From: Betaproteobacteria bacterium
GTDB taxonomy: Bacteria; Pseudomonadota; Gammaproteobacteria; Burkholderiales; Casimicrobiaceae
Length of the DNA stretch: 64,000 bases
NCBI GenBank assembly: GCA_004293675.1
Contig: READ01000019.1
Span: 1 to 64,000 of the forward strand
Direction: 5' to 3'
Both the position numbers and the translations under genes were made by a program. Shown here in pieces: positions 1-8,206 of the stretch (position 1 is its first letter; every line of letters begins with the position of its first letter). Under the pieces are notes generated by a model, which saw only the letters and a list, made by a program, of their open reading frames with translations, did no database searches and was not told where the DNA came from.

Positions 1-397
1 CACAACGGCAAATGAAGCTCCACACTCAGCCAGACCAAGGTTTTTCATCTATTGCCCGTCATGGTTCGACAAGCTCACCACGAACGGGAATTGCGCCGTC
101 ATTACGTTCTTTTTCTTGTACTGCCCGTCATGGTTCGACGGGCTCACCACGAACGGGAAGTGCATCGTCCCGGGAAAGGTGTCGGCTACCTCCTATCTCC
201 GTTCGTGCTGAGTTGGTCGCCGCCCGTGCGAAGCTTGTCTCCGTTCGTGGTGAGCTCGTCGAACCACAACGGCAAATGAAGCTCCACACTCAGCCAGACC
301 AAGGTTTTTCATCTATTGCCCGTCATGGTTCGACAAGCTCACCACGAACGGGAATTTGTACTGCCCGTGATGGTTCGACAAGCTCACCACGAACGGG
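1..397. repeat. Cluster of REP-like palindromic repeats
   Basis: No gene is seen in the first 430 bases. The stretch holds copies of one palindromic unit whose arms read GCCCGT...ACGGGC and GGTTCGAC...CGAAC, at 54-88, 123-157, 318-352 and 363-397. Degenerate opposite-strand relatives lie at about 199-225 and 240-272. A perfect 92-base direct repeat links 1-92 and 265-356, so a longer block carrying a palindrome was itself duplicated. The left end may continue outside the window. Such units, with a core like GAGCTTGTCGAAC, are common intergenic repeats in proteobacteria. Open frames read through them are translations of the repeat, not genes. Confidence 0.9.
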
Positions 398-429
398 GAA
401 AATTCACTTCCTCCGCCACTCGCGTTCCC

Positions 430-1626
430 TCACTCGCCAGCGTAGGCCCGCTGCACGAAGGTCCATGAAATCACAGTCACCGCTGTGCCACCGACAGCCA
501 TGGCGATGATAAGCGGCCAGGCGTTGTCGCCCAGGTAGGGTGAAATCAGCTGACCCACCAAGTAGGCCGTGATCATCATGACGAAACCTGACATCGATGC
601 GGCGCGGCCGGCGTGCTCGGGATAGTCCGCGATCGCTCCGGCTTGCGCGGTCGGCTGCGCTACGCCGTGACCCACGGCAAACAAGCATTGCCCAACGATC
701 ATCACCCATGCCATCGGTTGCCAAATCAACGCAACAATGAGCATCAACCAACCGCTCGAAAGCGAAAACACTGACGAGAACTTAAGTGCCCGATTCGGAG
801 CCATACGGCGCAGCAAAAAGCGACAAAAGTAGGTGCCCGCAATGTAGAACACGCAGTTGAGCGCCAGCACGATGCCGCATTGCATCGGCGTAAAGCCAAA
901 CGCGTTGATGTAGACAAACGCCGAGGACAACAAAAAGCAAAACAGCGTGGCGTAGCTCGCGGTGGTCAAAGCCGTCCACGCGCGAAACTTCGGGCCGCGC
1001 GCAACCTGCTTCATGGCCTGCCAGTGCGACAACGACGACGCCTCGGCCGACGCGGTAGGGCGTGATTCGCGGTAACCAAACACCACCCAAAGTAGCAGCA
1101 CCAGTCCGTACATTCCAATGGCCCCGACCGCGCCACGCCACGGCGAAAACGTGGCGAGCGCAGCACCCAGAATGGGCGACAGCAGTGCGATCAAGCCCAA
1201 ACCGGAAAGCCCCTTGGAGAGCACCCGCATGCCGTCAATCGGCGCGAATAAATCGCGCACCGTCGCACGCGCGCAAACGATCAATGCGGCCAGCGATACG
1301 CCCTGTGCAATGCGGGCAAGGACCAATGAATTCATTGAATCCACCGTTGCGCCGATCAAACCACAGACCGCGAACCCCAGCGCCCCGATGATGAGTATCG
1401 GTTTGCGCCCGTAACGATCCGACAGCGGCCCCCAAAAGAGCTGCGCAATACCAAACGAGAGCATCATCGCAGTCATGGTGAGCGAAGGATTGCCAAGCTC
1501 ACGCGCCAGCGCCGGAAGCGCGGGCAGGTAGAGATCGGTGGCAACGGGCTGCGCACCTAACAAGAGCGCGAGCAAGATGATGTAGCGCCAGCCGATGGGG
1601 GCTGGGGCTACGGTAGCTTTATTCAA
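430..1626 (-). CDS. MFS drug-resistance transporter, Bcr/CflA family
   Basis: A 398-residue inner-membrane transporter of the major facilitator superfamily, about 12 hydrophobic segments. The N-terminal motif TDLYLPALPALA in the first helix region and WGPLSDRYGRKP in the loop after the second helix are typical of the Bcr/CflA drug:proton antiporter group. The length matches the family (about 390-410). The start is a TTG four bases after the stop of the upstream alpha-E gene, which suggests co-transcription with the ATP-grasp/alpha-E pair. Family knowledge says such proteins export bicyclomycin, chloramphenicol or small peptides and metabolites. Exporting the product of the neighbouring ligase-like genes would fit but is only inferred. 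The 3' end lies next to the repeat cluster at the window start. Confidence 0.85.
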   Translation of the reverse strand: MNKATVAPAPIGWRYIILLALLLGAQPVATDLYLPALPALARELGNPSLTMTAMMLSFGIAQLFWGPLSDRYGRKPILIIGALGFAVCGLIGATVDSMNSLVLARIAQGVSLAALIVCARATVRDLFAPIDGMRVLSKGLSGLGLIALLSPILGAALATFSPWRGAVGAIGMYGLVLLLWVVFGYRESRPTASAEASSLSHWQAMKQVARGPKFRAWTALTTASYATLFCFLLSSAFVYINAFGFTPMQCGIVLALNCVFYIAGTYFCRFLLRRMAPNRALKFSSVFSLSSGWLMLIVALIWQPMAWVMIVGQCLFAVGHGVAQPTAQAGAIADYPEHAGRAASMSGFVMMITAYLVGQLISPYLGDNAWPLIIAMAVGGTAVTVISWTFVQRAYAGE

Positions 1627-1630
1627 TGCG

Positions 1631-2575
1631 CTATCGCAATTCCATGTAGGCGGTGTTGACCGAATTGCCGAATTTCACCATGTCCAAGAGGAAGTCTGCA
1701 AGGTAGCGTTTCAGTCCGTACTCGAGCACTTCGTCAACGCTGCCGTAGCGCAACTTTGCATTCATTTCCGCCGCCAAACGCCGTGGTAAGCGCGACGATT
1801 CACGCGGCAATTCATCGAGCACCAGCGTGGCTTCATCGAAACAAAAACGAAGTGAGCGAGGAAGCTTCGGATCAAAAATCATGATCTCAGCCACGCGGCG
1901 TGCATCGATCACATCGCGGTAGGTATCGCGGTACGCCTCAAGCGCGGATACCGAGCGCAGTACGGCGGAGAGGCGGTAATACTCGCCTTCGGCCTGTTCA
2001 TCCGACTCGTCGAATTCATCGGGTGCGCCCTCGGCGTATTTCACGTTGAGGATTCGGGCCGTGTTATCGGCGCGCTCAATGAACGTACCCAATCGAGTGA
2101 AGTGATACGGCTGATCGCGCCGAGCCGTAGCGAAGGTGACGCCACGGAATAAATGCGAGCGCTCTTTGACCCATTCGAAAAACTCGTTGCCAGTCATCAT
2201 CGGATCGATGGCGCGGGATTTTTCTTGAAAGGCGATCCACGTGTCGTTGATGTTTTCCCACATTTCGCTGGTGAGCGATCCACGCACCGCACGAGCATTC
2301 TCACGGGTGGCTTCGATACAGTTTCGAATCGAGGAAGGATGATCCAGATCCCACGCCAAAAACGCCACCACGTTGGCGTACGTCGCGGGAAGTTTCGTTG
2401 CGGCGAATTCAGCCTGAGCTTCGGTGATCACAATGGGTGTCATCGCACCGCCAGAATCAGCGCCCGGATCGAGCATCGCGAGCGACTGCGTCACATCCAA
2501 AATCCGCGCCATGTTTTCCGAGCGCTCAAGGTAGCGGCTCATCCAGTAGAGGTGTGAGGCGACACGGCTTAGCAT
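1631..2575 (-). CDS. Alpha-E domain protein (DUF403)
   Basis: A 314-residue, largely helical protein. The opening MLSRVASHLYWMSRYLERSEN is the standard N-terminus of the alpha-E family, and ERADNTARILNVKYA in the middle is a second conserved block. Members almost always sit beside a circularly permuted ATP-grasp protein, as here, and are thought to act with it in an amide- or peptide-bond-forming pathway whose product is unknown. The usual third partner, a transglutaminase-like protease, is not next to it. The gene starts with ATG about 120 bases after the ATP-grasp stop; that gap holds a palindromic repeat. The following MFS gene begins four bases after its stop. The family call is secure, the biochemical role is not. 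Confidence 0.93.
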   Translation of the reverse strand: MLSRVASHLYWMSRYLERSENMARILDVTQSLAMLDPGADSGGAMTPIVITEAQAEFAATKLPATYANVVAFLAWDLDHPSSIRNCIEATRENARAVRGSLTSEMWENINDTWIAFQEKSRAIDPMMTGNEFFEWVKERSHLFRGVTFATARRDQPYHFTRLGTFIERADNTARILNVKYAEGAPDEFDESDEQAEGEYYRLSAVLRSVSALEAYRDTYRDVIDARRVAEIMIFDPKLPRSLRFCFDEATLVLDELPRESSRLPRRLAAEMNAKLRYGSVDEVLEYGLKRYLADFLLDMVKFGNSVNTAYMELR

Positions 2576-2628
2576 GGGCGGCCTCCGGCGGTGTGGCGGG
2601 TAGCGCTCGAGGAGGCAGCGAAAACCAT

Positions 2629-2664
2629 CCCCACCCTAGCCCTCCCCTTGAAGGGGAGGGAATC
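2629..2664. repeat. CCCTCCCC...GGGGAGGG palindrome
   Basis: A short hairpin of the form CCCTCCCCTTGAAGGGGAGGG at 2640-2660, preceded by ATCCCCACCCTAG. It lies between the ATP-grasp and alpha-E genes. The same GC-rich family is recognisable at 28900-29014, inside another gene. It could affect mRNA stability between the two genes, but it lacks a T-run and so does not look like an intrinsic terminator. Confidence 0.7.
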
Positions 2665-2693
2665 GAGTTGTGCGTTGAGAGTGGTGCGTTCGC

Positions 2694-4202
2694 TCATACA
2701 GCCTCTCCTGCGTCAGCAAGCACCCAAGTATCCTTTGTGCCACCGCCTTGCGATGAGTTAACCACCAGCGAGCCCTCTCGGAGCGCTACGCGGGTGAGCC
2801 CGCCGGGGGCCATGCGAACCTCGCGTCCGGTCAACACAAACGGTCGTAGATCGATGTGGCGCGGTGCGATGCCGCTTTCAACAAAGGTGGGGCACGACGA
2901 AAGTGCGAGCGTTGGCTGCGCGATGTAATTGGCGGGGTTAGCTTTCACGATCTCAGCAAATTCAGCGACTTCATTGGCCGTAGCTGCTGGGCCCACGAGC
3001 ATGCCGTAGCCGCCAGCGCCGTGCACTTCCTTAACCACCAAATCTTTCATGTTGGCGAGCACGTACGAAAGATCCGTTGGCTTGCGGCATTGATACGTCG
3101 GTACGTTATTCAGAATCGGTTCTTCGTCAAGGTAGAACTTGATCATGTCGGGCACATATGGATAGATCGATTTGTCGTCGGCAACACCGGTGCCGATGGC
3201 ATTGCAGATCACGATATTGCCTTTGCGATAGGCCTCAAAGAGCCCCGGCACGCCAATCACGGAATCTTCACGAAACGCGTTCGGATCGAGAAACACATCA
3301 TCAACGCGCCGGTACATCACATCGACCCGTTGCGGCCCGCTGGTAGTGCGCATGTAGACGAAATCGTCTTTCACAAATAGGTCTTGGCCTTCGACCAATT
3401 CGATACCCATTTGTTGCGCCAAAAAGGTGTGCTCAAAGTAGGCGCTATTGAAGCGACCGGGTGTCATCAGCACCACCGTTGGGTTATCGATGTTGCTCGA
3501 TTCTTTGAGCGTTTGCAGCAGCAGCGCGGGGTAGTGCTCGACCGGCCGCACGCTTTGCCGCAAAAAGAGTTCGGGAAACAGCCGCATCATCATCTTGCGA
3601 TTCATGAGCATGTAGCTCACGCCAGAGGGCACACGCAGATTGTCTTCAAGCACGTAGAACTTACCGTCGTTGTTTCGAACGATGTCTACACCCGTGATTG
3701 AAACGTACGTGTCATGCGGCACCTTTACGCCGACCATTTTCGTTTGAAACTGCGCGTTGCCCATGATCTGTTCGCGCGGAATCAAGCCGGCTTTCAAGAT
3801 CGCTTGGTCATGGTAGATGTCAGCGAGAAATTTGTTGATCGCAGTGACACGTTGCGTGAGCCCACGCTCAAGATAGGCCCAGTCTTCGGCGGTGATGATG
3901 CGCGGGATCACGTCCGACGGAATCAAACGCTCGGTGCCGCCCTCTTCGCCGTACACGGTAAAGGTAATGCCGATGCGGCGAAACAGCAGATCGGCCTGAG
4001 CGCGACGCTGGGTCAGCGTTTGTTCGGGGGACGATTGCAGCCAATCGGCGTAGCCCGCGTAGTGGGGGCGAAATCGCTCTGCCCCCGCGGCGCTCGATTG
4101 CCGCTGACTTTGCGACGATCCGCTCGACGCTGATTGCGATTGGGTTTGAGAGAGCAACATCTCATCGAAGTGATGGGCCGGGGGCGCTTTGATCGAATGC
4201 AT
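2694..4202 (-). CDS. Circularly permuted ATP-grasp type 2 family protein
   Basis: A 502-residue soluble protein of the circularly permuted ATP-grasp family. Conserved blocks include QPTLALSSCPTF, RHIDLRPFVL, VVKEVHGAGGYGML, the VLEDNLRVPSGVSYML segment and the C-terminal GGLTRVALREGSLVVNSSQGG. These proteins are predicted ATP-dependent carboxylate-amine ligases, working with the alpha-E protein encoded next. The open frame extends upstream to 4265, but I place the start at the ATG at 4202, because AGGA stands eight bases ahead of it and the upstream residues are not family-like. A Ser/Gln-rich low-complexity stretch follows near the N-terminus. The 333-base divergent region to the glycosyltransferase gene holds an AT-rich repeat and presumably both promoters; no confident promoter boxes are seen. 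Confidence 0.92.
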   Translation of the reverse strand: MHSIKAPPAHHFDEMLLSQTQSQSASSGSSQSQRQSSAAGAERFRPHYAGYADWLQSSPEQTLTQRRAQADLLFRRIGITFTVYGEEGGTERLIPSDVIPRIITAEDWAYLERGLTQRVTAINKFLADIYHDQAILKAGLIPREQIMGNAQFQTKMVGVKVPHDTYVSITGVDIVRNNDGKFYVLEDNLRVPSGVSYMLMNRKMMMRLFPELFLRQSVRPVEHYPALLLQTLKESSNIDNPTVVLMTPGRFNSAYFEHTFLAQQMGIELVEGQDLFVKDDFVYMRTTSGPQRVDVMYRRVDDVFLDPNAFREDSVIGVPGLFEAYRKGNIVICNAIGTGVADDKSIYPYVPDMIKFYLDEEPILNNVPTYQCRKPTDLSYVLANMKDLVVKEVHGAGGYGMLVGPAATANEVAEFAEIVKANPANYIAQPTLALSSCPTFVESGIAPRHIDLRPFVLTGREVRMAPGGLTRVALREGSLVVNSSQGGGTKDTWVLADAGEAV

Positions 4203-4349
4203 CTGGATGTTCCTGTGGTCGCTCTGTGTGTTTGCTTTGGCGTGGCATCGCTCGAGCGTTGCCATCAGTTTTACGCTATTTGCATGCTAAGCAAACTCTT
4301 TGCCATCGTCAGCGCGTGACTACCCTTAGCGCTATCAGCATATTTTCTT

Positions 4350-4443
4350 TATGCCAAGTAAAATATGGGCTAATAGACATTTTTATGTTGTTTTGATACA
4401 TAAAAAAACAGTTGCTAAGGCCATATTTAATAAGGTATCCGTT
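4350..4443. repeat. AT-rich paired-palindrome repeat, copy A
   Basis: First of six copies of one intergenic element. The left half (4350-4375) has the form GCC-N5-AAATATGGGC, and the right half (4417-4443) GGCCATATTTAATAAGG, its imperfect reverse complement. About 40 AT-rich bases separate them. It sits in the divergent gap between the ATP-grasp and glycosyltransferase genes. Related copies are at 16601, 25217, 39865, 44681 and 52633. Confidence 0.75.
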
Positions 4444-4535
4444 TAAACAGCTAGATGATCTATCTCTGCGTCACTACACTGAACCTACACCGTTCATTTT
4501 GAACCTCGCACCACCCGACCCACGATTGGCGCATC

Positions 4536-5849
4536 ATGCTCATCAGCCTGTTCACTCCCACGCACAACACACAATTTCTCGGTGAAACGTATTCGAGCTT
4601 ATTGGCGCAGACGTGCGGCGACTGGGAATGGGTCATCGTGCCCAACGATCCGGCCAAAAGCGGAAAAGCCATCGTGCCCGAGGCTATCGCCCGCGATCCA
4701 CGGGTGAAAATATTTCCAGCGCCCGACATGGTTGCCCGACTGGGCGTGGGCGCGCTGAAACGATTTGCCTGCGAGCGAGCCACGGGCAGCTACTTGGTTG
4801 AACTCGATCACGACGACATCTTGGCGCCAGATTGCCTGTCCGAAATCATCAGCACCGCGCGAACGACCGGCGCTGGATTCATCTACTCTGATTTCGCCAA
4901 TTTTTTGCCTGACGGCAAGAGCGGAACGTACAACTTAGAGCACGGTTGGACGCAGTACGAAGTCGAAATCTACGGCAGAAAATACTTGGCAATGCGAAGT
5001 TTTCCGCCCACGCCCGATGCGCTCGTGTCCATCTACTACGCGCCGAATCATGTTCGTGCGTGGAGCCGTGAAGCGTATTGGCGCGCCGGCGGTCATGACC
5101 CGAGCTTTCGAGTAGCCGACGATCATGATTTGATTACGCGAACGTACTTAACGGGGTGTGGTTTTCATCACATCGAGAAGTGTTTGTACCTGTACCGAAT
5201 GCACGAGGGCGGCGGTAACACCTACATTCAGCACAACGCTGAAATCGTCGCTCGCACGCAGCAAATCGGGCAACGTGACATCGGCGCAATCGTTGCTCAG
5301 TGGTGTGCGCAGAACAATTTACCGATGCTCGATTTAGGTGGCGCACACAACCGCACACCCGGCTATTTGGCGGTGGACTTAGACGGCGGCGACGTCAATT
5401 GCGACATCCGATTCGGGCTGCCGTACGCCGACAACTCAGTGGGTTGTATTCGCGCTTATGATTTTTTAGAGCACATCAATCATTGCCCGGATTCAACGTG
5501 TACGCATGGCAATGACGGAAAGTCGGCGAAGTGCGTTGTGGGGATCATGAACGAGTGCTACCGCGTGCTCGCACCCGGCGGTTGGATGCTCACCCGCACG
5601 CCGTCAACCGACGGACGCGGTGCGTTTCAAGACCCAACCCACGTGAGCTTTTGGAATCCGAATTCGTTTTGGTACTACACGCGCCGCGAACAAGCCAATT
5701 TTGTGCGCGGCATTCATTGCCGATTCCAAGGCAATCGCATCTGGCAAGACTACCCCAGCGAATGGCACAAAACGCACAACATTTTGTATGTCTACGCGAA
5801 CTTGGTCGCGCTCAAAGGGCAGCGTGTAGCGGGAGTTTGCGAGATTTGA
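4536..5849 (+). CDS. Glycosyltransferase family 2 / SAM-methyltransferase fusion
   Basis: A 437-residue, two-domain protein with no signal peptide or membrane segment. Residues 1 to about 230 are a GT-A glycosyltransferase of family 2: the start MLISLFTPTHN, then DHDD at 91-94 as the nucleotide-sugar/metal site, and a VADDHDLITRTYLTG block near 193. Residues about 260-425 look like a class I methyltransferase: LDLGGAHNRTPGYLAVDL at 265 resembles the SAM-binding loop, followed by LPYADNSV, RAYDFLEHI and ECYRVLAPGGW, the typical Methyltransf_11 series. Cys317, Cys322 and Cys333 with His324 form a small cluster that might bind metal. It probably makes or decorates a surface glycan; substrate unknown. 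It is monocistronic, with no polysaccharide genes beside it. Confidence 0.85.
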   Translation: MLISLFTPTHNTQFLGETYSSLLAQTCGDWEWVIVPNDPAKSGKAIVPEAIARDPRVKIFPAPDMVARLGVGALKRFACERATGSYLVELDHDDILAPDCLSEIISTARTTGAGFIYSDFANFLPDGKSGTYNLEHGWTQYEVEIYGRKYLAMRSFPPTPDALVSIYYAPNHVRAWSREAYWRAGGHDPSFRVADDHDLITRTYLTGCGFHHIEKCLYLYRMHEGGGNTYIQHNAEIVARTQQIGQRDIGAIVAQWCAQNNLPMLDLGGAHNRTPGYLAVDLDGGDVNCDIRFGLPYADNSVGCIRAYDFLEHINHCPDSTCTHGNDGKSAKCVVGIMNECYRVLAPGGWMLTRTPSTDGRGAFQDPTHVSFWNPNSFWYYTRREQANFVRGIHCRFQGNRIWQDYPSEWHKTHNILYVYANLVALKGQRVAGVCEI

Positions 5850-5894
5850 GCCGTACGCTCCTTTCCCTCTAAGTTCAATATGTGACGTCTGTTT

Positions 5895-6062
5895 TTTGAC
5901 GCAGATTAGCGCGGATTTGGCGTAGATTGACGCAGATTTTTGCGGAGCTTGCAACGGTGAAGCCATAGCCGAAAGGGCGGCGTGAATCCGCCGCTTTCTG
6001 GCAGTGCCCTCTCGCAGAAATCTGCGGTCATCCGTGTCAAATCCGCGCTAATCTGCGTCAAA
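5895..6062. repeat. Long inverted repeat of 'ATCTGCG' type
   Basis: The 373-base gap between the glycosyltransferase gene and the lolC-like gene contains a perfect 25-base inverted repeat: 5895-5919 pairs with 6038-6062, core GACGCAGATTAGCGCGGATT. Further partial ATCTGCG / CGCAGAT units lie at about 5928-5938 and 6012-6026. A smaller hairpin (CGGCG-TGAAT-CCGCCG) sits in the centre at about 5977-5993. The whole could fold as one long cruciform. There is no T-run, so it is not a simple terminator. The remaining bases 6065-6222 show no clear feature apart from being the presumed promoter region of the next operon. Confidence 0.85.
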
Positions 6063-6222
6063 TAGCCTTCCTTTCGGTGGCAACGACAGTCGTTTTTAAG
6101 GGGATATGATCAGCACGCACCCATTGCCTGAGTCATCGTGATGATCGGGGAAAACTGATCCTTTTGGAGTAAACCGGCCATTCCGTCGGCAGGCACGGGG
6201 GCCCACAGTAAAATCAAACACA

Positions 6223-7476
6223 ATGCCTCTCCTCAATCGCTACGAACTTGAACTCGGTGTGCGCTACGTGCGCGCCAAACGCCGCAACAGTTTCATCTCA
6301 TTCATCTCGCTGATCTCAATGCTGGGCATTGCGCTGGGCGTGGCTGCACTCATCGTAGTCATTTCGGTGATGAATGGTTTTCAGAGCGAACTTCGAAACC
6401 GAATGCTTGCAGCAACAGCGCACGTTGAAGTCAAAGGCTTCGACGCACCGCTTAGCAATTGGCAAGCGTTACTTCCGACACTACAAAAAAATCCGCAGGT
6501 CGAGGCCATCGCGCCCTACGTTCAAGGCGAAGGCATGTGGGTCAACGGTGAAGTCAACAAGCCGTCGCTGGTTCGCGGCATCGATCCTGCGACTGAAAAC
6601 AAAGTTGCCACCGTGCAATCGCACATGAAAGTGGGCGCGCTCACCGATCTCAAAGCCGGTGAATGGGGCGTGATTTTAGGCATCGATTTGGCGCGAAGCT
6701 TGGGTGTTCGGGTCGGTGAAAAGGTTGCATTGGTGGTGCCACAGGGCACAGTAACGCCAGCGGGATCAGTGCCGCGCGCAAAGAGTTTCACGGTCATTGG
6801 TCTGTTTGAGATTGGTTGGATCGAGGCCGATAGCAAAGTCGCGCTGATTCACTTTCAAGACGCGCAGCGCTTGATGCAAATGGCCGATTCGGTCACTGGA
6901 CTTCGGGTGAAACTACGTGATCTGATGCAGGCCCCCGCCGTGGCTGATGAATGGATTCGTGCGTTGCCATCGGGCTTGGGTGTCAGCGATTGGACGAAGC
7001 AGAACGCAAATTTTTTCAAAGCTGTAAAGCTCGAAAAAAGAGTGATGTTCATTATCCTCACCTTGATCGTAGCGGTTGCTGCGTTCAACTTGGTCAGTAC
7101 GCTGGTGATGGTCGTGACCGACAAAGAAGCCGACATCGCCATCCTTCGGACCATCGGTGCAAAACCCGCGAGCATCATGCAGATTTTTGTCGTGCAGGGT
7201 GCCATCATCGGCGTGGTGGGCACCTTAATTGGCTTCGTGGTTGGTATGTTGATTTCGCTCAATTTGGATGTGGTGGTTGGCACCATTGAGCGATTGCTTG
7301 GCGTGACATTTATCGACAAAACGGTGTATCTCATTACGTCGCTGCCCTCGAAAGTGGTTGCCAGCGACGTGATTGCGATTGTGGCGATGAGCTTAGTGTT
7401 GTCGTTTCTGGCAACGCTGTACCCAAGCTGGCGCGCCAGTCGATTGAACCCTGCCGAGGCGCTGCGCTATGACTGA
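6223..7476 (+). CDS. lolC: Lipoprotein-releasing ABC transporter permease, LolC/LolE family
   Basis: A 417-residue inner-membrane permease of the Lol system, which extracts outer-membrane lipoproteins from the inner membrane. The N-terminus YELELGVRYVRAKRRNSFISFIS followed by a first membrane helix (LGIALGVAALIVVISVMNGF) is the LolC/LolE signature. A large periplasmic domain follows (about residues 50-265), then three C-terminal helices with the FtsX-type block DKEADIAILRTIGAKP. It overlaps the lolD start by eight bases, so the two are one operon. Only one permease gene is present, so it may work as a homodimer of LolF type, unless a second gene lies elsewhere. Confidence 0.95.
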   Translation: MPLLNRYELELGVRYVRAKRRNSFISFISLISMLGIALGVAALIVVISVMNGFQSELRNRMLAATAHVEVKGFDAPLSNWQALLPTLQKNPQVEAIAPYVQGEGMWVNGEVNKPSLVRGIDPATENKVATVQSHMKVGALTDLKAGEWGVILGIDLARSLGVRVGEKVALVVPQGTVTPAGSVPRAKSFTVIGLFEIGWIEADSKVALIHFQDAQRLMQMADSVTGLRVKLRDLMQAPAVADEWIRALPSGLGVSDWTKQNANFFKAVKLEKRVMFIILTLIVAVAAFNLVSTLVMVVTDKEADIAILRTIGAKPASIMQIFVVQGAIIGVVGTLIGFVVGMLISLNLDVVVGTIERLLGVTFIDKTVYLITSLPSKVVASDVIAIVAMSLVLSFLATLYPSWRASRLNPAEALRYD

Positions 7477-8206
7477 CGCCATGAAGCCACCGTTTGCGGG
7501 AGAGGTCGTACTGTCGGCGCGAGCTCTGACTAAACGCTATGTAAGCGGCCCAGCAAGCACCGACGTTTTGAACACGATTGATCTCGAAGTCTGTCGCGGT
7601 GAAACCATCGCCATCGTCGGGGCATCGGGTTCGGGAAAAAGCACGCTCCTGCACCTGCTCGGTGGACTCGATCAACCCACATCGGGTGAGGTCGCGATCC
7701 TGCAACAACCGCTTCGCGGTATGAGCGATGCGGCTCGAAGCACTCTGCGAAACGAAGCGCAGGGATTCGTGTATCAGTTTCATCATCTGCTCGCAGAGCT
7801 CACCGCGCTTGATAACGTCGCGCTCCCGCTGCGAATTCGTCGCGTCAATCCGACTGCGGCACGCATTGAGGCGAGCGCCGTGCTCGAGGCGATGGGGCTT
7901 ACGGCACGGGCGCACCATTTGCCCTCTGAGCTCTCGGGCGGTGAACGGCAACGCGTTGCGATCGCGCGTGCGCTGGTCGCCCAGCCATCGTGCATATTGG
8001 CCGACGAACCCACCGGCAACTTGGACGAAGAAAACAGCGAGCGGGTGTTTGCGCTACTTATCGATCAAGCGCGAAATCGAAACGCGGCCCTGGTGCTGGT
8101 GACCCACAACTTGGCACTTGCATCGCGCTGTGATCGGGTGATGCGCTTGCACTTGGGGCGACTCGAATCGGTTGCGCCCAAAGAAGCCCAGGACGCAACC
8201 CGCTAG
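7469..8206 (+). CDS. lolD: Lipoprotein-releasing ABC transporter ATP-binding protein LolD
   Basis: A 245-residue ABC ATPase that powers lipoprotein release by the permease encoded just upstream. Walker A is GASGSGKSTLL, the signature is LSGGERQRVAIARAL and Walker B is CILADEPTGNLD; the switch His is in LVTHNLAL. The Q-loop region reads GFVYQFHHLLAELTALDNVALPL, the standard LolD form. The ATG lies inside the last codons of the permease gene (eight-base overlap). The EamA gene begins on the final base of its stop codon, so translation of all three is probably coupled. Confidence 0.96.
   Translation: MTDAMKPPFAGEVVLSARALTKRYVSGPASTDVLNTIDLEVCRGETIAIVGASGSGKSTLLHLLGGLDQPTSGEVAILQQPLRGMSDAARSTLRNEAQGFVYQFHHLLAELTALDNVALPLRIRRVNPTAARIEASAVLEAMGLTARAHHLPSELSGGERQRVAIARALVAQPSCILADEPTGNLDEENSERVFALLIDQARNRNAALVLVTHNLALASRCDRVMRLHLGRLESVAPKEAQDATR

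Noticed and set aside
1-400. CRISPR-like array
   Set aside because: Units are palindromic, irregularly spaced, occur in both orientations, and there are no cas genes.
12-509. Plus-strand frame with repeated RHGSTSSPRTG peptides
   Set aside because: It is a translation of the palindromic repeats and then antisense to the MFS gene; no protein family is visible.
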